Positions 62,404 through 64,000 of a stretch of DNA of 64,000 bases are shown here, piece by piece; the stretch's first letter is position 1, and every line of letters begins with the position of its first letter. The position numbers and the translations under genes are program-made. Where the stretch lies: assembly GCA_030248215.1 (NCBI GenBank), contig JASANG010000382.1:62001-126000 (forward strand), written 5' to 3'. A model generated the notes under the pieces. The model saw nothing but the letters and a program-made list of their open reading frames with translations. It was not told the origin of the DNA and did no database searches. Source of the stretch: Enoplolaimus lenunculus (taxonomy: Eukaryota; Nematoda; Enoplea; Enoplida; Thoracostomopsidae).

Positions 62404-62735
62404 TTAAACATGGCCCTTTACCTGCTCCGCTTCTCGCTGTAGCGTGGTCTCCCAAGCGGCTAGATCTTCCCGAGCCGGCGGAAATGCCGCCCACCAGCCC
62501 GCTTCTGGAGTTGACGGACGAAACTCCTCCGCGAGCGGGTTCAACTGAGTCGACGTTTTAGGCGACACAGGAATCGTTTCTGATATAGACGACGCGGAAT
62601 TCGTAGGTGGAGGAGTTCGTGGCGGAGTTTTTCCGGCGTTTCGGTCCATGTTTTAGCAAAGTTCGTAGCTTTCGTCTCCGCAGTAGATTCACGAGAATAC
62701 TTATTCCGCGTTGGCGTATGAATTGCACCAGTCAA
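62404..62735 (-). mobile_element. Coding-like retroelement fragment (minus)
   Basis: GC-richer; the frame at 62649-62404 is Pro/Thr-rich with a WWAAFPPAREDLAAWETTLQ stretch. A related island lies at 25.8-26.4 kb (both beside AATGCAATTGGGTTAAA). Family unassigned; probably LTR-type. Confidence 0.4.
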
Positions 62736-62796
62736 ATCTCTTTATCCAGAATAATGATATTATATTAGTTCACTTGAAATTTACAATGAACTGAAT

Positions 62797-62992
62797 GCAA
62801 TTGGGTTAAAACCACGGTTGAGTCGAGCTAGACTCAACCGGAGTCCAACCCAACTCGAAATCGCTCTCACGAATGATTTTTCTCCTGAACGCACGTTACA
62901 AAATTTTTTCCAATTAGAAAACCGTGTAGAGCCACCCGCACCGGAACAGCCCGTACACCGCTTGTGCCGGCCGACCCGGTACGAGCGCTTTA
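62797..62992 (+). mobile_element. Coding-like fragment interrupted by a MITE
   Basis: A plus-strand frame reads ARLNRSPTQLEIALTNDFSP, then Pro-rich PPAPEQPVHRLCRPTRYERF. The Arg/Pro-x-Arg-Tyr ending recalls C-termini of some retroelement polyproteins, but no domain is diagnostic. The MITE begins directly at 62993. Confidence 0.35.
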
Positions 62993-63624
62993 TGCAGGGT
63001 TCACGTTATAACCGGGGCAGCTTGGGACACGTTTTGTCCCTATTAGACTATTGGGTAACATTTTGTCTGCTTGTAGACCCATATCGTATTCAAAAATTCG
63101 TATTTGACTGCTAATATCATGTGTAGGTCACCTTTTGTCCTTCAATATCATATGATATTCGAGGTATTGTCTACGAATATCATATGATATATTTTCAAAA
63201 TGTCAGCATAGTTGAGGTAACATACCCAAATTGTAATGCTGAATATCATATGATACTAGAATTTGAAATTTTAATTTTTGAATTATGAAGCTGTGGTTTT
63301 AAGCGATTTTGAGTCGGAAACGATTTGCAGGCGTGTATTAGGTATTTAAAGCACATTTCTGCCGTTACCGTTCAACTGTTCATTCATTGTTAGTACCCAA
63401 AGATTACCCTGTCCCGCTGAATATCATATGATATTCGTTGAAATTTTGGAATATCATATGATATTCGCATAAATGTCCCACAGTATCACGTGACATACTG
63501 TCGCTTGTATACATTGATCGTTTGAGAGCGGTGGTTTGTAAGTAAATGTCATACGACATTCGAGTTTTGTCTGTTAACCCGATATAAGAGCTCCGCCTGC
63601 CCCGGTCATAACGTGAACCCCGCA
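62993..63624. mobile_element. Palindrome-bearing MITE, complete copy E
   Basis: 632 bases. TGCAGGGTTCACGTTATAAC then CGGGGCAG at the left pairs inverted with CTGCCCCGGTCATAACGTGA then ACCCCGCA at the right. Palindromes AATATCATATGATATT or close variants lie near 63144, 63176, 63242, 63420 and 63450, with TCACGTGA at about 63486. No coding frame, hence non-autonomous. No convincing target duplication. It is the best reference copy of the family. Confidence 0.8.
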
Positions 63625-63672
63625 GTACCCCTAAAATTTCATAAAATAGAACAAAATTTAACTTCTATTTGA

Positions 63673-64000
63673 GCTGATATAACCACTCTTCACTCCATCG
63701 GCACGCTACTCCATTTAACCAGTATTCCAGAGTTAGAATTCTGGGTAACCAAACCACACTATTGTCAAACCCAAGATGCACAGCGAAAAACATCATTCTC
63801 CAAATCGAACACCATTTTCCATACGCCACCATTATCTAGCCAAAACAACTTAAAAAGAATCCCTAGCTACGAATCTTTATTCAACGTAACCATCTCAAAA
63901 ATCCGAAACATTTCAATTCGAGTTTTAAACAAGACACCATCCATTCTCAAAATTGTATCGAAAGAAAATATAACCGTTCTTATCTATACGTATTTTAACC
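63673..64000 (+). CDS. Open frame running off the window edge, unknown product (possible exon)
   Basis: 109 codons without a stop from 63673 to the last base and no ATG, which is uncommon in such AT-rich sequence. It reads LHSIGTLLHLTSIPELEFWV near its start and later holds four N-glycosylation sequons (NVT, NIS, NKT, NIT), suggesting a secreted or lumenal polypeptide. TATTCCAG near 63730 could be a splice acceptor. No family is recognised. It may be a host exon or a retroelement remnant; neighbouring mobile sequence makes the latter quite possible. Confidence 0.35.

Overview
This is an AT-rich, intron-bearing animal sequence, most likely from a nematode or a close ecdysozoan relative. The lineage clue is a clean run of TTAGGC units (the nematode telomere repeat) at 60938-60971, plus several degenerate TTAGGC-like tracts elsewhere. 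Only two host genes can be supported. Both lie on the minus strand and both were assembled by hand from short exons whose splice phases agree.

Region by region. 699-3302 (minus) holds the first four coding exons of a group I-like metabotropic glutamate receptor (ligand-binding domain); the gene continues beyond base 1. 3303-18650 has no recognisable gene, only degenerate TTAGGC-like tracts and weak inverted repeats. 18655-20765 is a minisatellite built on a CCCAAAAT core, with a repeated spacer. 22984-58433 (minus) is a complete alpha-1,3-fucosyltransferase (GT10) gene of 415 residues in five exons. Exons 3 and 4 are separated by a 32.0 kb intron (24513-56523).

That intron is a repeat nursery. 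It contains a gag-like fragment (25.7-26.4 kb), a PIF/Harbinger-like MITE with TAA target duplications (26826-27352), a minisatellite (28.0-28.6 kb), a broken Ty3/gypsy element (29.7-33.3 kb) with two MITEs in or beside it, a 932 bp element with near-identical 220 bp inverted arms (36249-37180), paired retroelement leaders around 40.2 and 43.5 kb, a duplication at 43.7-45.3 kb with a probable unpolished patch, and a 10.5 kb inverted-repeat structure (45689-56148). Each arm of that structure carries an LTR-like end, a primer-binding-site-like motif and a tandem array of about 176 bp. A family of about 640 bp terminal-inverted-repeat elements carrying several copies of the palindrome AATATCATATGATATT recurs at 30, 31, 44-45, 52 and 63 kb.

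58.4-64.0 kb is upstream of the fucosyltransferase. It holds CCGGAT-rich repeat, a TTAGGC run, second copies of the gag-like sequence, a complete copy of the palindrome-bearing MITE (62993-63624), and an open frame of unknown nature running off the right edge.

Functionally the two genes are unrelated: a neuronal class C GPCR and a Golgi glycosyltransferase. The main structural story is a host gene kept in register across a huge intron filled by nested mobile elements. All homology calls rest on motif recognition by eye; no database search was run.
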